Below are positions 48,331-59,621 of a DNA stretch of 64,000 nucleotides, piece after piece. The stretch covers positions 68,162,569 to 68,226,568 of the forward strand of contig OX638368.1 in the NCBI GenBank assembly GCA_951812925.1. The letters run 5' to 3'. Under the pieces are notes generated by a model. The model ran no database searches. It was given only the letters and a program-made list of their open reading frames with translations, and was not told where the DNA came from. Numbering within the stretch: the first letter of the stretch is position 1; each line of letters begins with the position of its first letter. The DNA comes from Calliopum simillimum. Taxonomy: Eukaryota; Arthropoda; Insecta; Diptera; Lauxaniidae. The position numbers and the translations under genes are program-made.

Positions 48331-48816
48331 ACTAATTTTATTAACTTTTAGTCATTACTTGCAAGAATATAAAATTCTATTCTTGACAATTAGGATAAGA
48401 GAAAAAACTACTAAACATAGCTATGGTGACATATGTTTCGGTTGCCGCCACGTAACCATCATCAGACCAATTTATGTTTTTATTTAATTTATTTTAAATT
48501 AAATGAAATAATTGAAAAATTTTACTTTTTGTCTGAGGCCAGGATTGAACTAGGAACCTTCGAAGTCAATCTCTCTACACAGCGCATTTATCAATAAACT
48601 TTTTCAATTGTTATTTCATTTAATTTAAAATAAATTAAATGAAAACATAAATTGCTCTGATGATGGTTACGTGGCGGTAACCGAAACATACATATGTCAC
48701 CATAGCCATGTTTAGTAGTTTTTTTCTCCTATCCTAATTGTCATGATTTTATAAGTTCAAAAATGCATAGAATTTAAGATTCTTGCAAATAATGACTAAA
48801 AGTTCATAAAATTAGT
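48331..48816. repeat. Hairpin repeat with a tRNA-like loop
   Basis: Arms 48331-48515 and 48603-48816 are reverse complements (tatggtgacatatgtttcgg mirrored by ccgaaacatacatatgtcac). The ~87-bp loop contains, on the minus strand, gtgtagagagattgac (A-box-like), gttcaatcct (B-box) and a T-arm-like stem, as in tRNA-derived sequences. It may be a SINE head or tRNA relic captured between inverted repeats. Confidence 0.7.
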
Positions 48817-48837
48817 AAAAAAATAAATCACAGAACA

Positions 48838-49062
48838 TTATTCCGCATCCGATTCATCGGAAGTAAAATTTTGGTGATCAAACTCGAAAGATTCGTCGTC
48901 TATATCTTCTTCTGTCATTTTTATTACATCTTCTACTGTTAACGGAGTTTGGTCCCCAATAAATCCGGTTGGTTTTAAATAACCATCGAAAAACCAACCA
49001 TAGTTTTCAGGCTTAAGCTTTACAAGTCCAGGATCCGTTGCATTCAGCCACATAAAATTCAC
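48838..49062 (-). CDS. Unidentified 74-codon open frame, acidic C-terminus
   Basis: The minus-strand ATG at 49062 opens 74 codons ending at TAA. It starts MNFMWLNATDPGLVKL, contains PENYGWFFDGYLKPTGF and ends in a very acidic Glu/Asp/Ser tail (...SDESDAE). Composition and codon use look real, unlike neighbouring AT-rich noise. The tail resembles the acidic ends of transposon-encoded proteins, and the position inside the inverted-repeat composite fits a transposon remnant. Upstream (49063 onward) the frame is not continued, so it could be a last exon or a truncated gene. Function unknown. Confidence 0.5.
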   Translation of the reverse strand: MNFMWLNATDPGLVKLKPENYGWFFDGYLKPTGFIGDQTPLTVEDVIKMTEEDIDDESFEFDHQNFTSDESDAE

Positions 49063-49128
49063 ATAAATAGTTCTTAAAATTTTTTGTTTTAGTGATATCT
49101 AGCATGGTGGTATAGATGTACTAAAATA

Positions 49129-49740
49129 TTAACATTTTCAAGCGTGAGGCCAGTTAAATTGAAAGTACCTAAAAAAAGCTGAAAAAGAAAAGTGTCAGGT
49201 AATGTGGATCACCCTGTCCATTTCCTAAAGTAGTACCGTGATTCGCAACTTTTGTTGTCTAAAAGTCGAGTAGTATTATTTTGGATTATATTTGCAATAA
49301 AATAGCTGTATAGGCTTATTAAAAATATTTTATAGTAACATAAACGAGATTCATACTAACAAGTAATCAAAGTTGATATTCGGTATATAATATGGCAAAG
49401 TCTACATTACCCGAATACATCACTTTTTTGAAATAATCATTGAAAGAAAGAAATGTAAAATCAGACTTGCTTATGCATTTCTTCGTTGAATAATAGTTTC
49501 ACAATTGCCTTAGAGTTCTTTGAATTTTAGAAAACAGAGTTCTGAGGAAGTCAACTTGACCTCACAGCATATGTTAAGAAATAGCACATATGTAAGTAGC
49601 ATTATAGAAAAGCCAAAGATCGAAAAAAATATTTTTTTTTTGCGTTTTAATGTGCACAAATAACCAGAATTGTTATACAATCTTTAATATGCGAAATAAA
49701 CAGGTGCACAACATTACCCGCATAGTCTACATAGACTAAC
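49129..49740. mobile_element. GGGTAA element fragment
   Basis: Direct match to the interior of 29129-29980, starting at caagcgtgaggccag (49138 versus 29267). It ends in a decayed terminus (acattacccgcatagtctac). The left terminus is missing. No coding sequence. Confidence 0.7.
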
Positions 49741-50456
49741 AGTTGTTGTTAGAAACAAAAATTATTATGCTATTTTTGTTTGACATTTTTTGGAGCCGAA
49801 TGCAGAAGGAGAATAAAATGCAAAAAGTAATCAACGAAATTCTCCCAACCGCAAAAACGTTTCACCCGCATTGTGGTCGGGCCTTAAGTTTAACGCTAAT
49901 TTTGTAAAGTAGAAATTTCTACTTATTATTCTTTATGTAAAAAGAATGCGCACCGAATTCTGGAATTTTTAAGATGGACTCCTGGGAAAAAATTTTTATA
50001 TTTCTTTAACGTGCCATCATAATTTTTTTTTTATTTCATCTTTGGTGACCCCTAATGAAATTTTCCGTAAAATATTCTTGTAGAACACTTAAATCCATTA
50101 CAACTCAGTTTTTTTTAAAGACGCATAAAACCAAGATATAATGGTGTTCGCAATGAAATTATCTTTATTTTAACATAAAAGCCTGACAACCCTATACCTT
50201 GCCAGGAAAAAAATAGGCAACCCTACTTTAATATATTGTAGAGGATCTAAAATTTCGAATGGTATATATTTTTTCATTAAACAGATGGGTACATTTTTTC
50301 AAAAAAATGCACTTTTCAATATGGAATGAACCATAGCCTTGCCAGGATTTTTTTAGACAACCTACTCACAAAATGTTTCTAAACGTATTTACTTTCATAT
50401 AAAATAGGTTTCATCCATTAAACAGATGGGTGCAAATCTCTCCTTATTCGTATCTT

Positions 50457-50750
50457 AGACTATAAGAAAAAACACTTCTGTAAGATTCCGTATTTTAAAA
50501 TAAATATTTTTGTGGTAAATTCACTTTATCAAAGATGTAAAAAATATTTTTTTGACCGCCAAAGAGTCTAAAAGCTATTGTAAGTTTTAGAAAAAAAAAA
50601 ATTGGATTTTACTTTAACGGATTTTTCCGCATTTATGGTTGGTTCCTTGCGGAACCGTCAGGCACCCGGAGTTCGAAATTCATACAGCAAATATCACTCA
50701 TACATCTTGTGGTGCTTATTAAATGTAACGAAAATTTTTATATTTTACTA
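50457..50750. other. AT-rich spacer
   Basis: Includes a block around 50637-50672 (ggttccttgcggaacc) related in inverse orientation to 33361-33410 and 51487-51530. Confidence 0.45.
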
Positions 50751-51184
50751 GTTGCCCAGGAGCGACTTCGTTCGCCCGTTCCCGATACCCTTTAAAAGTG
50801 TACGTACTCAATCTCATCCATATCTGTCACACAGTCTCAGAAGGTCTTTTTTTATATCGTTTTATTGGACATTTTTCCAGCGCATGTTATTCGGGACGAT
50901 AACAGGTTTTTAATATTCCGGCCGATGCCAAGGGTATTTCAAATAAGACTTTGCCCTGGAATCTCAGCTGATAGCATGCCTGCAAAATCAAAAAATCATG
51001 CGAATGGGATATGGGATTTTTCAAGAACCCGGACGAAGCCGAGAGTATTTCGAAATAAAATGTATCCTTAAACCTTGCCATGCAAAATAGCTATAAAGGA
51101 GAGGAAAAATCATGCAAATCGGACGAATGGTTCTCGAGTTATGGAGACACAGACACATGTTGTATCTTATATATTTAGTAGGAT
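50751..51184. repeat. SINE/MITE-like dispersed repeat
   Basis: Runs from ctagttgcccaggagcgac, with cttcgttcgcccg, through two diverged R-like units (ccggacgaagccgag near 51030) to gttctcgagttatggagaca and a tatatttagtagga end. This layout is common among short non-autonomous insect repeats. Boundaries are approximate. Confidence 0.5.
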
Positions 51185-52277
51185 GATTTTGAAATGACAT
51201 TACTGTACTTGTATGAATTCAATTTCGCCTAAACAACGTTGTATATTAATCAGAATATATCAAGGAAGGAAATCCGCGATGCAACAATCCGAATTGATTA
51301 TTCCACACAAAGATTTCATGCCAAATTTGTGTTTTTGCCTAAAAAACGCTGTATCAGTAAGATTTACCAAAACTAAATGCAGTTGCTGATAGATTTATGC
51401 TCATTTCTCTTCATTTTCATGCAGATTTATTTAATATTTCTCTGGATAAATTCTTTGTTACAAAAATCATATTTTTCAATTTTGATGTCCGGATGCCTAG
51501 TGGTTCCGCTAGGAATCAACCAGATATTTTTTACCTAATTCTGGTAAATGTCAACTATGCTCTAAGTCGTAGAACAAAAAATGTCCAGAATCGCAAGTTT
51601 AATATGTTAAATTTTTTCAGCTCATTAAAAAAAATCAGGCTTTTAAGGGTTAATATATACAGTACCTGGAGACCGATCCCTGTTCGGTTAATAATCTGAT
51701 TTTATTATTTTAGTCAATGTTTTTATTTATAGCTATTTTTGTTATGAAACTTGTACCTTCTCACCTCTGATGGTCATGGTTTCAAAATGATAAATAAACC
51801 GATGAAAATAATAATAAGAAAAAACTCGGAAAATATCGAATGGTATAGAAAAATATCAAAAACTCAAATTTTTTTGGTGAAATAGAATGCCCTAAAATAA
51901 ATAGATGGGATATGCCACAAACCCAAAATATTTCGTCATTTGTATGGGGGCTGAAATATCATCAAAGGATCATAACTCGGAAAATAAGAGTCCTATTGTA
52001 AAAATCCGAAAGGATGTTTTGATGAGGAAGACTGTGGCTATTCGATGCTATTAATAAAAAATAATTTCACTGTGTAAGACTGAACACAGCGTTTTCTTCA
52101 AATTAAAGCAAGAATATTTCAAAATCCTGCAGGTGTACTGAAAGTTCTGCAATGGAGATGGATTCAGCGTCATAAAGTTCATCAGGCTGCATACGAGTAT
52201 AAGAATTAAAAAGTTCATTCCATTTTTTTTTTTTTTTTTTTGTGCCAGAGTTATTAACCAAAATTTTTATTTTGATA
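51185..52277. other. AT-rich spacer with diverged repeats
   Basis: 51940-52130 is a diverged relative of 31690-31870. 51487-51530 carries the cctagtggttccgctagg block. No gene recognised. Confidence 0.45.
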
Positions 52278-53230
52278 AAAAGTGGGCGCGGCAATTATTG
52301 AACAAAGCCTACTTTTCGTTATGGTTTAGATGCTCATGATACAGATCCGCATACCAAATTATATGTTGTACCATTTGTGAGAAATAGCATTTAATTTGTT
52401 TTACTTGTATGGGAGGTTCTACACAAACCGGCGATATTTTGCCCACTTTCAGGTCATAATAGCAAGTAGACTCCCTACAGTTAAATTCAGAAAGATTGCT
52501 TTAGTAGTTTTCTTTTTATAGCGTATTATATTTTTTGTGGGCGGTGCCACGCCCTTCAAAGTATTTTCCCAATATAACGTTATATCACATATTAATCCTT
52601 GTTTGCAGTGGTAACATCTAAATTATCATTGTTGGAGTCGTTTTCGAGTAATATTGAATTAAAATTTTCAATGGTTAAAAAGAGGGCGTGGCACTTCTTC
52701 GATACCGCCCACTTTTAAGTTATTAAAAGGCATTGATAAGCAGTACCTACATACCAAATTTCATTAAAATATCTTGTAACATTTGCGAGATATAGCATAT
52801 TACGTATTTTGCTTGCATGGGAGATTCCACGCGCAACGGCGTTATTTCGCCCACTTTCAGATCAGAGATGCCCTATAGCAATTAGGCTCCTCGCAGTTAA
52901 TTTTAGAATGTTTGCTTTATTAGTTTTCTTTTTATATCGTTTTACATTTTTTTGGGCGGTGCCACGCCATTCAACGAGTTTTCCCAATATAACGGCATAT
53001 TACATAATAATCCATATTTACAGAGGTAACATCTCCTAAATTTTCATTAAAATTATTGAAGTCGTTTTCTAGTAATATTGAATTCAAATTTTTAAGGGTT
53101 AAAAAGTGAGCGTGTCACTTCTTCGATCCCGCCCTCTTTTTGTCTGTTACAAGGTATTATTAAGCCGTACCCGCTCACCAAATTTCATCCAAATAATTTG
53201 AATGGTTTGCGAGTAATGACTAAATCAATT
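52278..53230 (+). repeat. Tandem array, ~415-bp unit x ~2.4
   Basis: Units begin near 52278, 52678 and 53102 with aaaag(t/a)g(g/a)gcg(c/t)g. Each has gggcggtgccacgcc (52539 and 52954) and ttttcccaatataacg. The third unit is partial. It is related to the repeat at 20130-20830, which has the same period and the same ccacgcc block. Confidence 0.8.
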
Positions 53231-53489
53231 TTAAAATTTAGGGCAGTGCCACGCCCCCTGGTGAGCATTTACAAAGTTCAAACTTAGCTCATTCTTCATT
53301 GTATGATAGTACCTAACACTATTCCACTACAATTAAAATCGCTGTTGCCGTTTTGGAATATATATAGAAACAAATATACAATTTTAGCTCGTATAAGAAG
53401 AGAAGATATATAGAATTGTACTTCAACGTTTTTCTTCATACGATAAATCGTATGACGTATAATTTAAGAAGTAGCAAAAATCTCAAAGA
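53231..53489. other. Spacer before gypsy gag
   Basis: Contains a gcagtgccacgccccctgg block (53245) like that at 11041. The leader of the gypsy element must begin somewhere here, but no LTR or primer site was recognised. Confidence 0.4.
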
Positions 53490-54140
53490 ATGGCAACTTT
53501 TCCACAAGAGCAGTTTAAGAAAATTTTGTCGGCGATTGGAGGTAACAGCAAAGCAGACTCTTTTACGCAATGCACTGCACGCTTTCGTGGCAAAAGGGAT
53601 CCAGCTGCTGTAGAAGAATTTGTGGCTGCTATTTCTGTGTTTAAAGATATTGAAAAAATTTCTGATGCAGATGCTCTTCGTGACATGCCTCTTTTGCTTG
53701 AAGACTGGCGTATTTTTCAAGACATTTTTAAGGTCAACCAGCAAACAAAGGAGCCCACGGACAGTTTTATTTGCAAAAAGCGGCTACTGTTCTTGCAGTC
53801 AAAGGAACCAATCGTAAAAACATTCGATCAGCTAATTTCTGCTGCCAGAGATGCTGAACGATTTTGTTTTGGAAACACTTCCAAACCCAAAGTTGACTGA
53901 AAAAAGATCGGTGTAACTTTTGTCGAGCAACAGGACACACTGCAGAGATCTGTTTTAAAAAAAGAAGCACATTGAGCAGCAAACGCAGTAGCACACGCAG
54001 CAGCACACGCAGCAGCAAGCTACAGAGGTAGTGCTAGTAAAGCGCGGTCCATCATTTTCATGCTATGGATGCGGAGCACCCGGCGTCTGCAGAGCAAATT
54101 GTACTACATGTAGCAAACAAAGTAAAGAAAGTCCACAGTA
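53490..54140 (+). pseudogene. Gypsy gag with zinc knuckle
   Basis: The ATG at 53490 (MATFPQEQFKKIL) opens a 136-codon Gag core ending at TGA 53898-53900. A zinc knuckle of the CNFCRATGHTAEIC form is encoded directly after it in a shifted frame (about 53910-53955). A Ser/Thr/Arg repeat (agcagcacacgc units, 53975-54015) and a CYGCGAPGVCRANC motif (about 54060) follow. The coat protein would package the RNA; here it is broken. Confidence 0.8.
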
Positions 54141-54149
54141 CTTATCTTT

Positions 54150-54975
54150 CAACTGTATTTCATCAACTGTAGTGGGAAACTCTTTGCCCACAGTTCACGT
54201 TCACGGCGCTAAAACCAGTGTTGAGACAAAATGGTTTTTCAAGATGTCAGAGCAGAAGTGACGTAAGCTGATGATTCAAAGCCAACTGGAAAAGTTATGA
54301 GCACTATTTGCGATATCAAAATCGGAAATCGTTTATGCAAAATTCGTCTTATTGCATTGCCGAATGCCACAAAAAATCGCACGTTGTTGGGAGCAGATTT
54401 CTTGGAGCAAGCAGGCATTGTTTTGAATATGGCTCAGCGATTGGTACTTTGAAGATGAACCAAAGAAGAAGTTCTCTTTTACATCTCCATTGGAAACTGG
54501 TCTATTTGCTATACGCTTTGCATATGGTTTCAAATTTCGTACAATATGTAGATTCTTGCAACAAAGTTTCACCACTCACAAATACTCCGGAAGTGTGTCC
54601 AGAGTCAAATTTGGAACCACAGCTTTCAAAACCACAATCGATTCTACAAAAACCAGTGCATGACTATTCACCACATTCAGTACAAGCAATATTTAAAAGC
54701 GCTTTGCCAGACAGCGAAAAAACACCAGATAAATCTTCAAGACTTTTTGCACCACCAGCAAAAATTCAAAAGGCTGACAACGGTTATGACGAATACATCC
54801 AAAATATTTTTATGCCATTTTTTTCAATTGACATAAAGTTTCTGAAAGACACAGATGGCTTTGGATTATCCACTGAGCAGCGTGCCGAATTGGAGAAGAT
54901 TTTGGTTACTAATCGCGATGTATTTGAAAACTTAGATAAAGCCACAACTTTTGCAGTTCATTGCATTGATACCTG
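54150..54975 (+). pseudogene. Gypsy protease remnant and linker
   Basis: A protease start-like stretch (PTVHVHGAKTS, about 54185) lacks a recognisable D-(S/T)-G motif, so the catalytic core seems deleted. The protease C-terminal LLGADFLEQAGI motif is readable in another frame (about 54385). A linker to ~54975 follows. At least three frames are used. Confidence 0.6.
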
Positions 54976-55712
54976 AGACCATGCACCGATTGATCTTCCT
55001 CCTTACAGACTATCTCCACCACGAAGATGCGAATTGAAGGAAGAAATTCAGAAAATGATTACATCTGGCATTATCGTTGAATTTGAGTCACCATGGGCTG
55101 CTCCAGTGGTCATCATTCCAAAAAAGACTGGCGGCATAAGGATAAGCATTGATTATCGAGAGCTGAATGCCATAAAGAAACCGGATCGTTACCCTTTGCC
55201 AAGAATGGATGATATTTTGCATGAAGCCCAAGCGACGAACCATATGAGCACCATCGATTTACAAAGTGGGTATTGGCAGATAGGTGTACATACAGAAGAC
55301 CAACAAAAAACGGCTTTCGTAACTCCATTCGGTATGTTCAAATTTACACGCATGCCTTTCGGATTGCGAAATGCTCCAGAGACTTATAGATCGTATGAAG
55401 GCTTCATTAGGTGACACAATTTTACTAGCCTATTTAGATTACATCATATCGTGCTCGTCTAGTTTTGAAGATCATATAAATGACCTGAAGAGAGTGTTCC
55501 AGCGGTTGCGCGAATATAGTCTTATAGCAAATTTAGATAAATGTCGCTTTGCCTGCAATGAGGTTAAGTATTTGGGACATGTGCTTACGAGAGAAGGAAT
55601 TCATACAGATCCTGAAAAAGTGAATGCTCTACGCTTGAGAAAAGAGCCAAAAAATATCAACGAGCTGATGTCGTTTCCTCAAGCATGCTCCTGGATTTCC
55701 AGACGTTTTTAA
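54976..55712 (+). pseudogene. Gypsy reverse transcriptase, active site altered
   Basis: RT blocks RISIDYRELNAIKKPDRYPL, STIDLQSGYWQI and FTRMPFGLRNAP are clear (about 55130-55380). A frame change near 55385 leads to LAYLDYIISCSSSFEDH (about 55425). The normal YxDD is YLDY here, so the second catalytic Asp is lost. NEVKYLGHVLTREGI follows. Inactive on two counts. Confidence 0.85.
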
Positions 55713-55794
55713 GCCATTGTCGAAACTTTCAAAAAAGAACGCCTCTTGGAACTAGACTGACGAGCAACAGGCGGCTTTTAATAAATTAAAAGAA

Positions 55795-56262
55795 TTGCTT
55801 ACTACGGAACCAATTTTGAAACAAGCAGCTGAGGATCAGCCGTTTATTATGAAAACTGACGACAGTGGGTATGAACTTGGAACAGTTCTCATCCCTGAAG
55901 AACTTCCAATCGAATATGCGAGTAGGCTACTGTCAGACGCAGAGAAAAATTACTCGACCATCGAACGAGAAGCTCTTGCCATAGTATGGGCAGTTAAAAA
56001 ATTTCGAGGGTATATTAGAGGAGCACCTGTCAAGCTTATTACAGATCATCAACCATTAAAATGGTTAATGTCCATTAAATCGCCAACAGGTCGACTTGCG
56101 CGTTGGGCTCTTTTGCTGCAGCCTTTTAATATTGAAATTGATTACAAACCTGGAAAAACAAACGTCGCAACAGATACACTCTCACGACCACCATGTGAGT
56201 TTCAACACGATTCGAGCGAATCCTGCGAAATTTGTGCTTTCTCCATAGAAATGCCATGCTAA
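55795..56262 (+). pseudogene. Gypsy RNase H
   Basis: Reads open for 155 codons with KTDDSGYELG, SDAEKNYSTIEREALAIVW, TDHQPLKWL and a TNVATDTLSR end. The fourth acidic residue is kept (ATDTLS). It has the right position after RT, but is joined through frame changes near 55700-55790. Confidence 0.85.
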
Positions 56263-56439
56263 AATGCAACTGAAATTCGAGAATCTCAGTTAAGTGATCC
56301 TAAACTTATTATTATTTATTGTTTTAAGCAGAAAGTAGACGATTTTGTATATTGGTCCAAAAGACGGTTTTTGATAAATGATGGAGTGCTATATTGCTAC
56401 CATGACGACGAAGAAGAAAATGCACAACTAGTGGATCCA

Positions 56440-57345
56440 AAAAACGACAGATCAAAGACAATCAAGGTATTATTGGCCCGGAATGCGGAAACAAATTGGC
56501 AAATACATTAAGGAATGCCTTGAATGTCAGCGCTATAAAGAAACGAATTTGAAACCTGCGGGGTAGTCAGCGTTTAGCGACAGTTGCCACTGACCTCTTT
56601 GGCCCTTTACCAGCAACGCCACAAAACTTCGAATGGGTGTTTATTGTTGAAGACATAGCCAGCAGATGGGTCGAATTATTTTCATTGAAGGAAGCAACTG
56701 CAGAAGCCTGCGCTAAAACACTAATTGATGAAGTTTTTCTACGGTATGGTGTTCCCAGGAAAGTCACCTCTGACAACGGACGTCAATTCGTTTCAGCGGT
56801 TATGCAAAAAGTTGTCTTTTGCCTTGATGCTTAGCATATTTTGACACCAGTATATCATCCAGAAGCAAATCCAGTTGAGCGAAAGAATCGTGATCTCAAG
56901 GCGCAACTGGCAATTTTGGTTGGAAGTAATCACACTGCTTGGGCAGAAAAACTCGCGTGTATACGATTCGCCATGAATACAACATTATGTCAAAGTACTC
57001 AACAAACTGCATCAGTTTTGACATTCAGCAGAGAACTACGAACACTCGATGATGTCCAACATGATCTTAAAGCCATAGTTCACTCTGAAAATTTTGTCGC
57101 AGAAATTACGCCACATCTAATTCATCTCGCTGACGCATTTAAAGAGGCTAAGGAATGCGAATGGAAACAGCAAGATCGTAACAAGAAAGCATCGAATGAA
57201 CATCGAAGTAACCAGCCACAATTAGATATTGGATCCAAAGTCCTAGTAAATACTCATGTCCTAAACAACACTGCCAAGGGCATTCAAAAGCAAGGTAACA
57301 CAGCCTACGTAATCGCACATGAAGATAACGTCGACGTGCCATTGG
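56440..57345 (+). pseudogene. Gypsy integrase
   Basis: Zinc-domain Cys pair CLECQRY (about 56520), then a core with VATDLFGPL (first Asp, ~56588), TSDNGRQF (second Asp, ~56772) and PVERKNRDLK (Glu, ~56876). A TAG at 56832-56834 interrupts the core, and a frame change precedes it near 56565. The C-terminal domain contains LDIGSKVLVNTHVL. The end at ~57345 is lost at the junction with minus-strand sequence. Confidence 0.85.
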
Positions 57346-57356
57346 GGTTGTACAAC

Positions 57357-58620
57357 TCATCCAAGAGAATCAATAGAGGATACAACATGCGCATCCCCCA
57401 TCAACTTCATCGCACGACGTTGAACTCTGTCTAGCAGCTCCAAAGTAATTTTTTGAGCCACGGCTCGGATGTGCGAATTGTACTCTAGCTTAGTTCTAAT
57501 ATAGGCAAAATAGACAGTCCGAAGATCAACGGGAGTGAAGTATTTCTTACACCATTTTAGATAACCTAAACACTTGACCACATCGAATACATGATCTGTC
57601 CACCTCAGATCATCTTGTCCGAATTCGATCAGCTTTTTCTCAGAGCTTGCGCTGACAATTCGTAGTATTTATGTGTATTTTGGTTGCATTGTTGTGAAAT
57701 ATACTCAAAAATTTGAATTTTGAAGATATTTTTTGTATGGGCGGTAGGCGTGTCCGTTGACTGATTTCGCTCATTTTCAATCCCCCGAGCTAACTTTGAC
57801 GACGGAGGCTGTGTACAAAATTTCATTGAATTATCTTGCTTAGTTTTCCCAAAAAATGTATTTCCACACACAGCCGTTACCCAGCCAGCCAGCCAGCCAC
57901 CCAGCCAGCCAGCCAGACAGACGGACATGGCTATATCGACTCAGGAGGTGACGCTGATCAAGAATATATATACTTTTCCATATCTGCCACGCCTCCTTCT
58001 CTGCGTTACAAACGGAAGGACAAAGTGAATATACCCTGGGTGTAGGGTATAAAAAGAGACGGGGATAGGACCGAACCCTGAGGAACTCCAGCGTTAATGA
58101 AGTATTCGCTAGATGTTAAACCGTCTACGACAACACGGATAGAACGGCCACTGCAAAAGCTCGTTATCCAACGAGCGAAGGAATCACCGACGCCATATGC
58201 CACACACGATCAAACGCTTTAGAAATATCCAGAGCAACAACCATATTTTCACCAAGAAGGTGGACACATTGTCACCAGTAAAGCGAGCTCTCCTGAAGCC
58301 ATATTGGCGATCATTAAGTAATTCGTTGCACTCCAGATTATTCATAAAGTGTAAGTTAAGAACGCTTTCCATAACTTTGGAGAGCACAGAGCATATTGCA
58401 ATGGGCCGATTATCATTGGGGTTGGTAGCCTCGCCTGTTTTGGGTACTGGCTTGACATTAGCAACCTTCCAACATGATGGAAATTCACCACAAGTGTAGA
58501 AAATGCTAAATAAATTCCTTAATGGGCGAGCCAGTGTTGATGCACACTTTCGCAACACATGGGCTGATATGCCATCCGGCCCTGATGCTTTGTTAATATT
58601 AAGGTTAGCAAGGACCTTTT
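57357..58620 (-). pseudogene. Non-LTR RT fragment, split by a dispersed repeat
   Basis: Minus strand. An NKASGPDGIS block near 58590 is followed by WKVANVKPVPKTG, RPIAICSVLSKVMES and DRQYGFRRARFTGDN (about 58500-58260), then GVPQGSVLSPSLF near 58085. The dispersed repeat 57645-58050 interrupts it there. Beyond it comes only the region after the catalytic site: WTDHV, KWCKKYF, LRTVYFAYIRTKLEYNS and RVQRRAMKL (57605-57380). The YADD region is missing. Several frame breaks. The only RT in the window lying sense to the K2P gene. Confidence 0.8.
57645..58050 (+). repeat. Dispersed repeat (same family as 20040-21115), short copy
   Basis: gggcggtaggcgtgtccgtt near 57740 leads into a (ccag)n run (57884-57916), then ctatatcgactcagga, gatcaagaatatatatac, a gccacgcctcc block and an ataccctgggtg end. 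The ~412-bp tandem units of the copy at 20040 are absent. It is inserted within RT sequence. Confidence 0.75.
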
Positions 58621-58859
58621 TACCGCCCTAGTTCGAAAGAAGATCCTTGGCATAGCCGAGGACTTTCTTTACTAAAACTACGACTATTACCATGATATTA
58701 TCATCAGCATCATCTCCAAGTTTTGTTTTTGATGCGATAAAATTAGCTATACTTTTCTGCGTTTCATTTCGACATCTTTTCTCTTTTAGCCAAACGCACC
58801 AGTATTAAAAACAATAATTTAGGAATAAAGCCGGTCAAATAAAGCCAAATCAAGAGATT
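58621..58859. other. Spacer
   Basis: Probably the upstream remains of the RT fragment. No clear motif. Confidence 0.35.
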
Positions 58860-59621
58860 TTTTCATATTTTTGTTATTGAAAGTGGACTTTTTGATTCAC
58901 AAAATGAAATTTCGATTTACGATTTTGTGCTTGATTCACTCTTATTTTAAATATCTGACTCCTAGTAGAAAGCAAGGAAGTGGAAAAAAGAAAGGTTTTG
59001 ATAATCCATATTCTATCAATAAGGTGATAGCTCTTCTTAAGAAAAATCTCAATTATCGGGAAGAAAAGTAGCTGAGAGAGTCCAATACTCTGAGGCCCTT
59101 GTCAGAAAAGTTTAAAAGGAGGACGGGCTTAAGTCATTTAAAGTTCAGAAAGTTCCGGACAGAAATTCAAAAAAAAAAACGTTGGTGACTTTTTGCAGCT
59201 TCCAGGTGTCGATTTTTATATTGCCGATCATAGAGGAAATGTTCAAGAAGAGTTTAAGACCCAAAAAAGACGAAGCTTCTAAAGAAGTTTTTGGTATGGC
59301 AGGCAATCTGCAGCTGCGGTAGGCGAAGCAATTCATTTGTTTCAACTGGGACGATTAACACCGAAATATACATCCAGGAGTGCTTGTAAAAACGTTTCTT
59401 ACCATTTATTAGACAGCATGAGGTATTATCTTTTATTTGGCCAGATTTGGCTGAATGCCATTACAGCAAATCTGCAGTTGAATGGTATGAAAAGAACAAT
59501 GTATAATTTGTGCCTACATAGATATGCAAATCCTCCTAACTGCCCGGAGCTCAGACCCATCGAAAGATATTGGGCTCTGGTAAAAAGGATTATAAAGAAC
59601 ACATCGTCACATTGGCTTTAA
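58860..59621 (+). pseudogene. IS630/Tc1-type transposase remnant
   Basis: Decayed plus-strand coding sequence with frame breaks. RKQGSGKKKGFDNPYS (about 58970) resembles the helix-turn-helix part. WQAICSCG, TGTINTEIYIQECL (about 59350) and WPDLA.CHY (about 59440, the second catalytic Asp) follow. PNCPELRPIERYWALVKR (about 59535) carries the third acidic residue. This is the order of Tc1/mariner-IS630 DDE transposases. Element ends were not found. Confidence 0.7.

Larger units (their letters stand above)
46011..50456. mobile_element. Composite structure with ~300-bp terminal inverted repeats
   Basis: 46011-46295 matches the reverse complement of 50175-50456 at very high identity, from agatacgaataaggagagat inward through two tcctggcaagg blocks. 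A further inner block (46525-46560 versus 50125-50165) extends the match. The left repeat contains an extra ~180-bp tandem unit (46191, 46371). The 3.5-kb interior holds a Tigger insertion, a hairpin, an orphan open frame and a GGGTAA fragment. This is either a large DNA transposon with long ends or two facing copies of a smaller repeat. The outer left end lies ~30 bp from the provirus. Confidence 0.65.
53490..57345 (+). mobile_element. Degraded Ty3/gypsy retrotransposon, LTRs not found
   Basis: Gag, zinc knuckles, protease, RT, RNase H and integrase follow in gypsy order without env. Many frame changes occur. The right end is cut at ~57345-57360, where minus-strand non-LTR sequence begins; the left LTR was not recognised. 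This is a different gypsy lineage from the errantivirus. The protease style is like the fragment at 19183. Confidence 0.85.

Noticed and set aside
53436..54018. Minus-strand frames opposite gypsy gag
   Set aside because: Shadows of the gag coding strand, including its Ser/Arg repeat.
57884..57916. (ccag)n run
   Set aside because: Simple microsatellite that belongs to the dispersed repeat around it.
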